From Cephalotus follicularis (taxonomy: Eukaryota > Streptophyta > Magnoliopsida > Oxalidales > Cephalotaceae), in assembly GCA_001972305.1 (NCBI GenBank), contig BDDD01000314.1:1-64000 (forward strand): a DNA stretch of 64,000 nucleotides. The letters are read 5' to 3'. The notes beneath the pieces are model-generated. The model had not been told where the DNA came from, did no database searches, and was given only the letters and a program-made list of their open reading frames with translations. Shown here piece after piece: positions 45,816 through 56,047 of this stretch (positions are counted from its first letter, which is position 1; the number at the start of each line of letters is the position of its first letter). A program made the position numbers and the translations under genes.

Positions 45816-46391
45816 ACTAGGGTTTCTTAGGTTCGGTTTTCACCAATTTGAATCCCGACTCATTTCAAACATTGATAACCACAGAAGAACATAACAATTG
45901 GACAAATAATTCAATTAAAATGTATATCTTATTTCAATATTCGGATCAATATACATCAAATTGAAATTGCGGTTCTTACAAAGCATAATACGGCAAGTCT
46001 TTACGGTTCAACAATTGCCCGAAGAAAGTGAACCTATGACTTGGAACATTTTGTCAGAAGGGAGTAAGGATCTGATTCTCATAACCTCTCAGGCATGAGA
46101 TCCAACCCCTCGAACTACAGGGCACTATATGTGTACTTAGATGAAATGGTGATCACCCGATCCATTTAAGATGGTTTGGGATATACATATAGCGGGCTGC
46201 CATTGTTGATTGAATATGAACTATTAAACACAAAAAGGAATTCATATTGTATAAATAGAGAGTGTGATATACACACATGCAGCCACCCCGCGGATTAAAG
46301 AGATATCTCCAGTTGAGGAGTGCATCTCAGACATACATATATATTTATGGAGAGCCACCTCGTGGCATGCAGGGACACCCCTACTCTAACG

Positions 46392-47743
46392 GACACAACC
46401 TCTGCGTGGGTCTACCCGTGTGCCTAGGGAATCTGAGAGATATTATGGTAGTTTTCTTATATAAGGAACCCAGGAGGTGAACCTTATGAATGAGAATCCG
46501 GTTAACTATAAAGAGGCCATATCAGATATGGACTCGGATAAATGGCTTGAATCCATGAGATCTGAAATGGACTCTATGTATTCTAATCAAGTTTGGAAAT
46601 TGGTAGATGCACTTGAAGGGGTCAAACCCTTAGGCTGCAAATGGATTTCAAAAGAAATATGGGAGATGATGGGAAGGTGAAAATCTTCAAAACTGTGCTG
46701 GTAGCCAAGGGCTACAATCAGTGGAAGGGGATCGATTAGGAGGAAATTTTTTCCCTTGTAGCCATGCTTAAATCCATTCTGATTTTACTTTCTATAGCTA
46801 CATATTTTGACTATGAGATATGTTAGATGGATCTGAAAACTACCTTCCTCAATGGAAACATTGATGAAGACATTTATATGACCCAGCCTGGTGAGGACCA
46901 GAAAGTGTGCAAGCTTCAAAGGTCTATTTATGGACTGAAGGAAGCTTTGAGAAGATGGAACATCCGATTCGATGAAACAATCAAAGAGTTTAGTTTCATA
47001 AAGAATTAGGATGAGTCCTGTGTGTACAAGAAGACTAGTGGGAGTTAAGTGACTTTTGTGGTCTTGTATGTTGACGATATACTACTTATCGAAAATGATG
47101 TAACTAAGCTATCGAACGTAAATGCCTGGTTATCCACAGTTTTCTCCATGAAAGACTTGGGAGAAGCTTTCTATATCCTAAGAATAAAGATCTATCACGA
47201 TAGACCAAATAGGATGCATGGGTTGTCCCAGTCTTTGTATATTAACAAAGTGCTTAGGCGCTTTAGAATGGAAAATTCTGAGGGAGGTTACCTACCTCTC
47301 TGTCATGGGATTTCACTTTCCAATAGATGTCTCCCAAGACACCTGAGGAAATACAAATGATGATGCATATTCCTTATGCTTCGGCAATAGGAAACGTCAT
47401 GTATGTTATGCTTTGCACTAGGCCAGTTATCGCCTATGTTGTAAGCGTTACTAGCATATATCAGTCAGATGCAGGTGAGCAACACTGGAAGGCTATCAAG
47501 GATATCCTCAAGTACCTTAATAGGACTAAGGATTTATTTCTAATATATGGAGGAAAAGTTTTAAAGATTGAGGGTTATACTGACTAAATTTTCAAATAGA
47601 TGTGGATGACTCAAAGTCAACCTCAGGGTTTGTATTCACCTTAAATGGTGGTGCAGTAAGTTGGAAGAGTTCCGAGAAACCTACCACTGCAGATTCAGTC
47701 ACAGAGGCTGAATACATTACGGATCTGAAGCTACCAAGGAAGG
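46392..47743 (+). pseudogene. Copia E: reverse transcriptase region
   Basis: The reading resumes after copia G with the RT start region (NPVNYKEAISDMDSDKWLE, MDSMYSNQVWKLVDALEG, KPLGCKW). It continues with the MDLKTTFLNGNIDEDIYM block, the catalytic YVDDILLI, GEAFYILRIKIYHDR and the PYASAIGNVMYVMLCTRPVI block near the end of RT. The order agrees with Ty1/copia. Several breaks are present. The right edge is the GAAGG insertion point of solo LTR K, in the RNase H region. Confidence 0.9.
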
Positions 47744-47914
47744 TGTAATAACCACAAATTCAATTCGTGTACATTGTAATAATGATTAATAAAATGTGCA
47801 CTCATTTGAATTTAATGTCCAATTATTATAAATTGTGTCTGGTAATTGCTTGGGATGAATGGAGATGCAATTTGGTGAAAATCAAACTTAAGAAACCCTA
47901 AAACAACCATTGAC

Positions 47915-48040
47915 AGCCGACTGCCACAGGGAGGAAGTCGACTGCCTGGTTTATGAAGAGGCAACCGACTGTCACATGGGAGCAGTTGACTGCCTAATGC
48001 GTGTTGTGGACAGTCGACTGGCCAATGCATCCAGTCGACT
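47915..48040 (+). repeat. TCGA-palindrome cluster 1 of solo LTR K
   Basis: CAGCCGACTG, AAGTCGACTG, CAACCGACTG, CAGTTGACTG, CAGTCGACTG and CAGTCGACTG lie about 170-300 bp from the LTR start. Confidence 0.82.
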
Positions 48041-48831
48041 GGATCGGTACAGAACAGGTGTCTGTGCATGCCTGTTAAACTGAACCAAGAGGAGATTTCA
48101 TGGTGGGCAGGTGTCACACGAGACAGGAGCTGCCAGAGCATGCAAAAAGGCATGCTTGCATATCCTCTATTCCCTCTGCAACTTGCAGACCTGCAACCTG
48201 CAAGAATCAAAAGAGATAAAGGTGAGAAAGTGGTGCATGTGAGAGAAAGAGAAATGTGAGAAAGTTGAGTAAATGATCTTGGCGAATTCTAAGCTCCTAA
48301 GACCTCTATATCAACTGTGCATGAGTTGAGAGTGAGTGTTAGAAACACTGCAAATTGAGGAGAGTTGCTAGAGGATTATTGGAAGCTTGCATTGGGGATT
48401 TGTAGTGGAACTCAAAGACTTGGGAGCTTTAGACTTCTCCTGGTAAGTTCCAATTCGAGCTTCCTGCTGTTATTGTAATCTGCCTAGAATGTGACTGGGA
48501 ATGCTAATATCTCCTGCTAAATGGTTAAGATTAGCAGATTCTAGGATGGAATTTGTTGACATTTAATGTCTCAATTCCTAATTTTGATGATAACATTTTT
48601 GCCACTAATAAGTTTGTTTTGTGCAAGACAAACAATAACACAAAGCATACAAAATCGTTTGTAAACAAGCTGTCGACGCCTATGGGATTGTAAAGATTGA
48701 AGGAGACGACGCCTATGTGATTGTATAGTTTGAAGGAGGCGACGCCTATCTACTTATACACATGATTCTAGCACAAAGCGGCAGAATGTGTTCAATTACT
48801 GTTTGGAGAACATGCTCAACCTATAGACAAA

Positions 48832-49524
48832 ATGTATTCTAGAAATCTCCCTTTACATTATAGATTTCTACATAGGGTTGTTGCAACACATGTGTTACCA
48901 AAGTCTGGCGGCTTTGATGAAGTAACATATATGGAAGCATTTACTATGTTTCATATTGTTACTGGTAAACGTATTAATATTCCTCTGTTGATAATGAATC
49001 ATATGAAGGGAATTCAATCCCGTGACTTTTCAAGATTGGCCTATGGTAATGTCATTACCAAAATTCTTATGCACTTCGAAATTGAGCTAGAGGAGGAAGT
49101 GCATCATGCTCTTCAAAGGGCTGACACTCTAGGAAAAGGCACACTTGGAAGAATGGGCTTTAAAAGACATAAAAGGATTGGGACATGGATTCCAAGAAAT
49201 GAAGATTCTAACAGAATAGATGACGAAGATGAAGGCGATGAAGAAGGTGAAGAAGTACAAGGTCAAGAAGAAATAGCTCCTGAAATTGCAAGTAGTCCTC
49301 CTAATTTGTTTACTTCAAGTCAATTCGATCAGCTTATGCAAGCTATCCAAGGCCTTGAAACGAATCAACGAGATATGGCAAAAGATATAAAAAGTATTAA
49401 AAGTAGACAAATTAGACTAGAAAAAAAGTTGTTTGAACAAGGACTTATCGGAGATGACGGAATTGAAGATCACAATACCGATATTGAAGATCTTGCGGAT
49501 GACGATGACCAAATGGACGATTGA
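48832..49524 (+). CDS. Element L protein of unknown function (230 aa, coiled coil)
   Basis: No family is recognised with certainty; the N-terminal part (LPLHYRFLHRVVATHVLPK, DEVTYMEAFTMFHIVTGKRI) resembles plant-transposon proteins of unknown role that accompany SIRE-like elements. Residues 111-115 are basic (KRHKR) and 130-147 very acidic. Residues 164-202 look like a coiled coil (FDQLMQAIQGLETNQRD, IKSRQIRLEKKLFEQ), and the C-terminus is acidic (LADDDDQMDD). The same frame stays open 16 codons upstream into the LTR copy, so the true start may be further left or lost. Element N encodes a similar coiled-coil end. A capsid-like or RNA-binding role is only a guess. Confidence 0.6.
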   Translation: MYSRNLPLHYRFLHRVVATHVLPKSGGFDEVTYMEAFTMFHIVTGKRINIPLLIMNHMKGIQSRDFSRLAYGNVITKILMHFEIELEEEVHHALQRADTLGKGTLGRMGFKRHKRIGTWIPRNEDSNRIDDEDEGDEEGEEVQGQEEIAPEIASSPPNLFTSSQFDQLMQAIQGLETNQRDMAKDIKSIKSRQIRLEKKLFEQGLIGDDGIEDHNTDIEDLADDDDQMDD

Positions 49525-49740
49525 CATTTTTTTTGTGTGTTTTGGTAGTATTATTTGTTTTAAATGATGGATGTTGGATGATCTTTAATTATGTATTAAT
49601 CTCTTTATGTTTGATTTCCTTTTGATGACAACAAAAAAAGGGGGAGAAGCTATCATTTTACTGATATTGCTTATGTTATTATGTTACTGTTTTTGATCAT
49701 TTTACTTGCTATTTTTTTATGCTGTGTAGTGTATTGCATT

Positions 49741-50460
49741 GCTCATGATACTTGCTATTTTTTTTAGTGTATTGCAAGGCTGCTAGATATTTCTACTGAG
49801 TTGTTGCAGATGATTTTTTGCAGGGCTATTGATATTATGACATTGCATGTTTTATATTGTTACTGTGTATTGTGGCATATGTTTGTTTGCAGGCTGTGAG
49901 CTGCTAGATATTTATACTTGTTGCAATTTGCAGTGGTATGCAGGCTGTGAATATTTTTTTTTTTCTTGCAAGGTTGCAGGGCATATTTTTAATTTCTACC
50001 ATTGTTGCTGTGTTACTCATTGTTGCTGTGTTATTGCTATTGGCACATTTTTGCAGGCTTGAGATGCAGGCTTGATATTGAAATTCTTGCAGTGCATTTT
50101 GTTAAGATTTGCAGGCTTGATATTATTGCAGATGCATGTGTGCATATTTTTAAATGCTGCTATGCTATTGCTGCTGTGTTATGTTGCAGGGGCATATAGT
50201 TTTGAATTCATAATAGAGCATATTTTGCAGGCTTGCAGTGAATCTTTTGATATTGCAGGCTGTGCTATTTTTTGTTTTTGCAAAGTTGCTGCTGATCAGC
50301 AATTTTGATATTGTTGTGCTGAGAAGTTTTGCAGGCTGACATTTGCAGGCTGTTACTATTTTTCCATGTCGACAGTTTACATACTATTTTGGTGTTTTGC
50401 ACAGGAATAGTTAAGTGGCATTTTGCTGCTGGTAGTATTCTACTTATGCAGGGGGAGTAT
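49741..50460 (+). repeat. T-rich stretch with 13 scattered GCAGG motifs
   Basis: GCAGG occurs 13 times in about 640 bp (49820 to 50448). Most are preceded by TTT and nine are followed by CTTG or CTG (TTTTGCAGGCTTG and variants). Each looks like a plant 3' splice site. The units are not in fixed phase, and there is no open frame across the region. Confidence 0.7.
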
Positions 50461-50702
50461 GCAAGTTTTGCACAATGAAAGAACAAGCATAAATTGAGGG
50501 GGAGTAATTTTTGTTCTGTTCATTACATTTACATAACAATCTCTCTTGCATTCAATATTTTTTTGTCATCATCAAAAAGGGGGAGATTGTTGACATTTAA
50601 TGTCTCAATTCCTAATTTTGATGATAACATTTTTGCCACTAATAAGTTTGTTTTGTGCAAGACAAACAATAACACAAAGCATACAAAATCGTTTGTAAAC
50701 AA

Positions 50703-50885
50703 GCTGTCGACGCCTATGGGATTGTAAACATTGAAGGAGACGACGCCTATGTGATTGTATAGTTTGAAGGAGGCGACGCCTATCTACTTATACACATGAT
50801 TCTAGCACAAAGCGGCAGCTCAGGAGGCGCACAAGTTCAGTACATGAAGTCGACGCCTCAAATCAAGGCGGCGACACTTGGATGA
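50703..50885 (+). repeat. GTCGACGCC-type units in element L LTR
   Basis: CTGTCGACGCC, AGACGACGCC, AGGCGACGCC, AAGTCGACGCC and AGGCGGCGACAC are degenerate TCGA-centred units. The first three also occur in the left LTR piece (48673-48755). Confidence 0.7.
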
Positions 50886-50937
50886 ACAATTTCGATAAGG
50901 TGTTATCTTATCAACGCACGATTGAAGGACAAAAATT

Positions 50938-51058
50938 CCTAAATGGGCATCAAACGGCTACAAGATTACTAAGACATTTCCTAAATGAGCATCAAACGGC
51001 TACAAGATTACTAAGACATTTCCTAAATGAGCATCAAACGGCTAGAAGATTACAAACG
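50938..51058 (+). repeat. Three tandem copies of a 42-bp unit
   Basis: The unit begins CCTAAATGRGCATCAAACGG and repeats at 50938, 50980 and 51022; the last copy is cut short. It lies just upstream of the TATA box of the L LTR, like an enhancer repeat. Confidence 0.92.
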
Positions 51059-51088
51059 GCTATTTCATTATTTCATTACCAGAAACAG

Positions 51089-51096
51089 TATAAATA
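51089..51096 (+). promoter_or_regulatory. TATA box of element L LTR
   Basis: TATAAATA followed by GCC, downstream of the 42-bp repeats and upstream of a plausible R region. This assignment is inference. Confidence 0.6.
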
Positions 51097-52124
51097 GCCT
51101 CAAGAACAACCAAGAAATGCATCCAAGTTACACAAGCAATTATAGCATTACATTGAGTTGTTCAGTTCTTATTTCAAAGTTATCATCGTGAGCAAATTTA
51201 GTCTATATCAAGCCTTTGAGAGGTTATACAAAAAGATTTTAATTCTTGTACTTTGTTCAAATATTTGAGGGGAGTGAACCCTTGTATGTGATTGAGTGAT
51301 TGAGGTCAATCACGATTATTGTATTCGAGGTCGGATACTAGTGGAAACTCAAGGAGGTCCTTGAGAAAAGTGGACGTAGGCAAGAGATTAAGCCGAACCA
51401 CTATAAACTGTGTTTGCATTCCTCTACTCTATCTCTTTATTTTCTTAAGTATAATTGTTTATTATAATTGTTATTTTTAATTGTTGGTCTAATTTCTATT
51501 GTTGGCTTATTTCTCAAAAAAGTTCATAATTTAATTAAAGTCTACAATTCACCCCCCTCTTGTAGTCTTTTAGAATTAGAAATAGTATAAAAGAGAGTAA
51601 GAAATATGAAGCTTAGAGAATTTTAATGATTCTAATTCAAATTGTAATTGTTGGTTAGTTGTATAATGCCTACTGATTTCCCTAAGTATACACATACACC
51701 TTCTGTCAACATTAAGATCAATGAATCCGAGATGGAATAATAGTTGACATAGAGTTCAAAGGAAGTTGTTAAATGGAAGTTAAGACTTAGGGAACTTGAT
51801 GATTAAGCTACTGTTGGAATTGTAATTGTTATAAGTATTTACTGAAACCTACTGGTACTAATGCATGTGTCCATAAACATGCATACATAGATTGAACCTG
51901 CTGGAATTGAAAGATTGTTGTGGAAAGACTTTGGAAACTCAAAGAGAAAGATCATTCCAATTGATCTTGGGATAGCGATTTAAGGTAGGGGTAACGATAT
52001 GTTATGGAAGATATGAGTATGCATATCATGTATGTTTATTTTTTGCATGAATACATGTGTTGAAATTGGTTGGAAATTGAACTTGAATTGCATGAACTAC
52101 TACTACCTGCATTTTCTGGGCAGA

Positions 52125-52245
52125 AGCAGTCGACTGTTCTTCATGGCAGTCGACTACTCAACCCTATCCAGTTGACTGCCAAGGCAAAGTTGTCGACTAC
52201 TCAACCAAAGCAGCCGGCTACTCTTGAAGGTAGCCGACTGTCTTG
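52125..52245 (+). repeat. TCGA-palindrome cluster 2 of solo LTR K
   Basis: CAGTCGACTG, CAGTCGACTA, CAGTTGACTG, TTGTCGACTA, CAGCCGGCTA and TAGCCGACTG repeat about every 21 bp, matching cluster 2 of element 1. Confidence 0.83.
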
Positions 52246-53200
52246 GGTAAATTGGCTAATATAGGTCTGTTTGGACCTCAATTTTGAATGTAATGAACCT
52301 GGCCTCCATTTGGATGACTAGAACAGTTAATTCTGGCCTCATATACAATTACATTCCAAAACTAAACAATGTACGCACTCCTTGTGAGAGTTGCATATGA
52401 ATTGACTATGTAATGCTATTCTTTGTGAACCCTTGCATTACTAGTGATTGTGATATTACTTCTGTATATGCTACCTTACATAGTATATACTGTATGGTAC
52501 TATTCAACACCATTACTGCTTATATTGCAATGATCGAACCAACTATGGTCTATGTACCCGAATTATGATATCAATTATCATTTTCAAATGAAAACCTATA
52601 GTTAAAAGAAATTATTGATTTTCCTCCTATGAGAGGTACCATATGTTTTGTTCTCCAAAGCGAGGACCATTATTGTATTGATATCGTTTTCCTCCGAAGA
52701 GATGTATGATAAATGACTTGTTATATGTTTCTAAAGAAAACCACTTTTATATTGCATATTGCTGATATATGTAATAATATTATTGAAATGCTTGAATTGT
52801 TTGTCTATGCTTATTGCCGGTAGTCGAGTGATGGCTGTGGTCACCGACTACGGTAGGGATCCTGGAGCCAGGAGTTGGCCAGGAGATCTCCAAAACTTAT
52901 CTGCATTGTAGATCTTATTTGTTAAACTACCCGCCAACGCCGGTAGTAAATGTTACTTGTTCTATCATCCTCGGAGCGCAGGAGATAGTTAGGTAGTGCA
53001 CAGTCGGAGTTAGGAGATAGCGGCATGTGACACCCAAACTGTATGAATTGATTGTACCCTTGTGCGGTATTCTTGCATATGTATTGTCTATGGCCACTTG
53101 GCTTGGTTGCTTATGTATATTGGCACATTTAAATGTTATTTTATATAAACTGTCATACATGTTGCATTCATATATTCCTTAGCATGCATTATCTTCCTAC

Positions 53201-53225
53201 TTATCCAAGTGAGGACAACGGCTAA
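53201..53225 (+). other. Conserved LTR hairpin in solo LTR K
   Basis: TTATCC-AAGTGAGGACAAC-GGCTAA has one mismatch in the stem and lies 366 bp before the LTR end. Confidence 0.65.
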
Positions 53226-53571
53226 CCCCTACAATTTCAGATTAAGCGAAGACGTTTGAAGCTTGCTGCTGAAGCTTGGAGAGCTTCTACTTTCATTTTA
53301 AGGTTGTTATTTTCATGATGTTGTACTGTTTTGTATTGAACGGTTCATACCTCGTTAATGTTGTACTTCCGCTTGTAAGGATAATTTATTTGAATTGTAA
53401 CCGCACATAGTATGGGATGCGTGCGGATGACTTATGTTATATTCTGGCTTATGGAATACTTCCGCATATTATTTTATGTTTTGTTAAATGAATGCTGGAA
53501 TATATTCAATTACTGATATCACCACATATGCTTGTCTAACGTGATTTGGAAATATGGGGTGTGACAGAAGG

Positions 53572-53893
53572 TGTTTGTATGAAGAAGTTCATCATAGATT
53601 TGGGTTTTATTCCTAACATTGAGGGTCCAGTATCTTTATATTGTGACAACAATGGGGTGATAGCACAAGCCAAGAAACCAAGGTCACACTCAAAGTCTAA
53701 ACACATCCTCAGGCGCTTCCATATGATAGGTGAGATCGTTGACCGTGAAGATATAAAAGTGGAGCGTCAACCAGGGGAAGACAACACTGCAGACACGCTT
53801 ACTAAAGCATTACCGAGGTCGATCTTCAACTGACATCTTGCTGCTATGGGTGTGAGACACTACGGCAACTGGCTTTTGTCCTTAGTGGGAGAT
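53572..53893 (+). pseudogene. Copia E: RNase H end and polypurine tract
   Basis: The last part of copia RNase H is seen: DNNGVIAQAKKPRSHSKSKH, RRFHMIGEIVDREDIKVE and NTADTLTKALPRSIF. It ends close to the purine tract AGTGGGAGATT (53885-53894), which leads into the 3' LTR. It continues the RT region found before solo LTR K. Confidence 0.9.
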
Positions 53894-55597
53894 TGTTATA
53901 GTGAAGTCCTACAAGATAGGATGTCAAGCTTTTTTTTACTTTATCTTGTAAATAACAGTTTATATTCAATAAAGATGTTCATTTTTATCAATGGCTGTGA
54001 GTTCATTTAAGTGCTTTAATGCATGTTTACTTTTAAGTATATATAAATGAATGTCCTGAAATAATGTATGAGAAACAAGTTCTTAATAAGGTCAAGATGT
54101 GAGAATTAGAATCTCGTTAAACCTTATTTTGAATCTTCCTTGTCATAGGATGGATACTCATGGCATGTTCAATTCGGATAAACCAGCACGTACTGCCGCA
54201 TCGGTAAGCAGAGGGTGATTAATCTCACACTCACTCGCATGGTCGATGTTATGGCAACTACGTGGGTGATCGTTAATTAATTAACGTGATCACTGAAGGT
54301 GACTTGCAGAAAGAAAGTCTGTATGGAGTTTTACTCACCTGGCAGACAGATTTCTTCATTTGCGGTAGTGCAAGTGGTCCTTAGACATGAGCCATCACTA
54401 GATGTCTTGTGCATAGGGTACTATGTTTGATGATGCTTACAAACATATTCAATGAAGTGTGTACATACATTAGCTGGATATGGCATGCTTATACATCGAG
54501 ACATGTGATTGTGTAAGAATGGATCCACTGCTCCCGGTAAAGGGAGATCATGCTCAGGGTGATTTTCATTAGCAAGCAAGTGTCTGGCGATGCTAACCAT
54601 GATTTCAAGTGTGTGAATCGTTGGTAGAATATTAGAGGGGCACCTCTAATATTATTTAGGCTGACGATAGATGATCACATAGCTAAAGATTAAATTATTG
54701 GGGTCTGACATATTCCATACCCTAGATTTAATCAGAGCATTGTCAGTGGAGGGACTATACATGCATGTACTTATAAATGGTGGTTCGTAGATAATTCATA
54801 TTACCTAGGGGTCGTTATGCATTGCTAGATATTGATGTCGACCAGTAGGGGGTCTGGGATTAATTGATAACGAAGCTTGGAAGAAAAGAATTAAAATAGT
54901 GTTTAGTTCAAAATGTTTGTAAATGTGTTTTTAATGTGATGATAAATACCTAATTAGATAATCACGAAGTTCGCGATTTAATTTTACGGCCAGCGTAATA
55001 GTGAACCCATAGGGTCACACATAACACAAGTGTCGATCTCTAATACCAGGTGTAAAAGAAATAAATCAGTGTAACACAGTAATTAATTAAATCATAAGAT
55101 GATTTACTTATTACTAGATTTTATCAAATAAAAATTGACAAGGTCAAATATAAAGGCTAGATATTATTTCCAAGCTTATCTTTCTCGTCATTCCTTACTA
55201 GCATAAGTGAGAGAAAGAAAACACCTATAATGGACACTTACTTGGCCCAATTTTTGAGGAGAAAAAGAAAGAGTTTGTTTTGATCTTTTGGCTTGGAATT
55301 CTTAAGAAAAAAAAATGTGGAGAAAAACTTCGAGATCACTTGGTGTGGATACCTTGGAGGTTTCCTATATTTGGAAACTTGAAGAACCAACCAAGGAATT
55401 CTTGAAGGAAGGAGTGGCTCCCTTAGGTGAGTGCAATTCCTTCATTAATGTTAGTTTTTTATTCCTATGCATGTAAACAACTTATTTAAGCATGAATGAA
55501 CCTTGGGAATTGATTAGTTTTGTAAAGAAATTTTGAAACCTACTTTTGTATAAAACCGATATTCAAAGTTAGTTTATCTTGCAAAACAAATCCAACA
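53894..55597 (+). repeat. 3' LTR of copia E (1.70 kb)
   Basis: It runs from TGTTATAGTG to AAATCCAACA, matching 19144-20863 with roughly 8% differences over compared stretches, and is followed by CATAT. Confidence 0.93.
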
Positions 55598-56047
55598 CAT
55601 ATGGTGTATGTGTGTGAGGAAAAATAAAAGGAAAGAGGGAGAGAGCGAGGATCGGGTTTGAGAGTGGGAAGCTGTGTGTAGTATATAGGGAAGAAGAAGA
55701 ACGGGAGAGGGTGGTGGTTTCAGCTGGAGAGAGAGAGTAGGGGAGAGGTTATGTGTAAGAGAGAGAGAGAGAAGTGTGAGTTTATATAAAGGGAATGAGT
55801 GGCCACGGTTCATTTAAAACATATGGTCATAATCAACCGTGTTCTCACCTTTCAAAACTCAACTTAAACGTACCCGAACAATAATTGTAGTATGTATGCT
55901 CAATCAATAAAATAAGGATGAGTATATAAATTACTCTAATCTCGTCAATAATCATACATAGGGTATATAAAAAACCCCAATCGGTCAATACGGTACAATA
56001 AATGCAAACATATGATAAAATGCAAAACAATAGTTCGGGTTGTTACA

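Larger units (their letters stand above)
43713..45980 (-). mobile_element. Solo LTR J (gypsy, minus strand)
   Basis: It starts TGTCACACCCCG and ends GCGGTTCTTACA, flanked by perfect AAGCA (43708-43712 and 45981-45985). At 2.27 kb it is close in length and content to the element 1 LTR. It has CAGTCGACTG clusters at 44630-44710 and 45720-45815 and the conserved hairpin at 44061-44085. No coding content was seen. Confidence 0.95.
27551..46391 (-). mobile_element. Copia element G (minus strand), both LTRs, with two nested LTR insertions
   Basis: The 3' LTR is 27551-29986 and the 5' LTR is 41734-46391 (interrupted by solo LTR J). The primer site complement is at 41720-41731 and a purine tract is next to 29987. 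GACAC flanks both ends (27546-27550 and 46392-46396). Minus-strand gag, integrase and RT/RNase H blocks fix the direction. Solo LTR I with gypsy H sits in the interior. The LTRs differ at roughly 4% over the first 190 compared positions, so G is younger than its host E. It is broken, with well over ten breaks. Confidence 0.9.
41734..46391 (-). repeat. 5' LTR of copia G, split by solo LTR J
   Basis: The parts are 41734-43712 and 45986-46391, about 2.4 kb together, matching 27551-29986. J sits inside with its AAGCA duplication. The low-coordinate end carries a few extra bases next to GGTCGATTTTGG compared with the partner. Confidence 0.9.
48554..51572 (+). mobile_element. Element L: young non-autonomous LTR element (SIRE-like ends)
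   Basis: A left LTR piece (48554-48786) and a full right LTR (50588-51572) share about 233 bp with a single difference. GAATT flanks both sides (48549-48553 and 51573-51577). The interior holds one open frame of unknown function, a T-rich stretch and a purine tract, GGGGGAGATTG, next to the LTR. No reverse transcriptase, protease or integrase is present, so it depended on another element. The CATCATCAAAAAGGGGGAG end is typical of SIRE/Maximus copia elements; that link is by resemblance. It is the youngest insertion seen. Confidence 0.85.
50588..51572 (+). repeat. 3' LTR of element L (985 bp)
   Basis: It starts TGTTGACATTTAATG after the purine tract and ends just before the GAATT duplication. 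It contains GTCGACGCC/GGCGACGCC units (50703-50885), a triplicated 42-bp unit and a TATA box at 51089-51096. Confidence 0.85.
47744..53566 (+). mobile_element. Solo LTR K (gypsy, plus), containing element L
   Basis: It runs from TGTAATAACCAC to GGGGTGTGACA, flanked by perfect GAAGG (47739-47743 and 53567-53571). Its parts, 47744-48553 and 51578-53566, sum to about 2.8 kb. It is closely related to the element 1 LTR, including two CAGTCGACTG clusters (47915-48040 and 52125-52245) and the hairpin block (53201-53225, one stem mismatch). It sits in the RNase H region of copia E. Confidence 0.95.
19144..55597 (+). mobile_element. Copia element E, with both LTRs and three nested insertions
   Basis: The 5' LTR is 19144-20863, the primer site 20866-20877 and the 3' LTR 53894-55597. 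The TSD is CATAT on both sides (19139-19143 and 55598-55602). The interior holds a long leader, a zinc-knuckle/protease/integrase region, reverse transcriptase, RNase H and a polypurine tract. It is interrupted by solo LTR F, copia G and solo LTR K. The two LTRs differ at roughly 8% of compared positions, so E is older than G (about 4%). It is broken, with roughly eight to ten breaks in the coding parts, and no copia capsid domain is recognisable. Confidence 0.93.
16684..56047 (-). mobile_element. Solo LTR D (gypsy, minus), split by copia element E
   Basis: The left part is 16684-19143 (starts TGTAACACTCCG) and the right part is 55603-56047 (ends CGGGTTGTTACA). Both outer flanks are AGGCA, a perfect TSD. 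The interruption is copia E with its own perfect TSD CATAT. D alone is about 2.9 kb and has no coding region, so it is a solo LTR. It resembles the element 2 LTR: a three-fold repeat at 17570-17990 and a hairpin TTAGCC/GGCCAA at 17023-17038. The right part includes a GA-rich stretch (55615-55780). Weak ACGTTGACAT repeats lie at 18590-18720. Confidence 0.9.

Noticed and set aside
55574-55813. Ser/Leu/Pro-rich minus-strand open frame
   Set aside because: It spans the GA-rich part of solo LTR D and crosses the copia E border, so it cannot be a gene.
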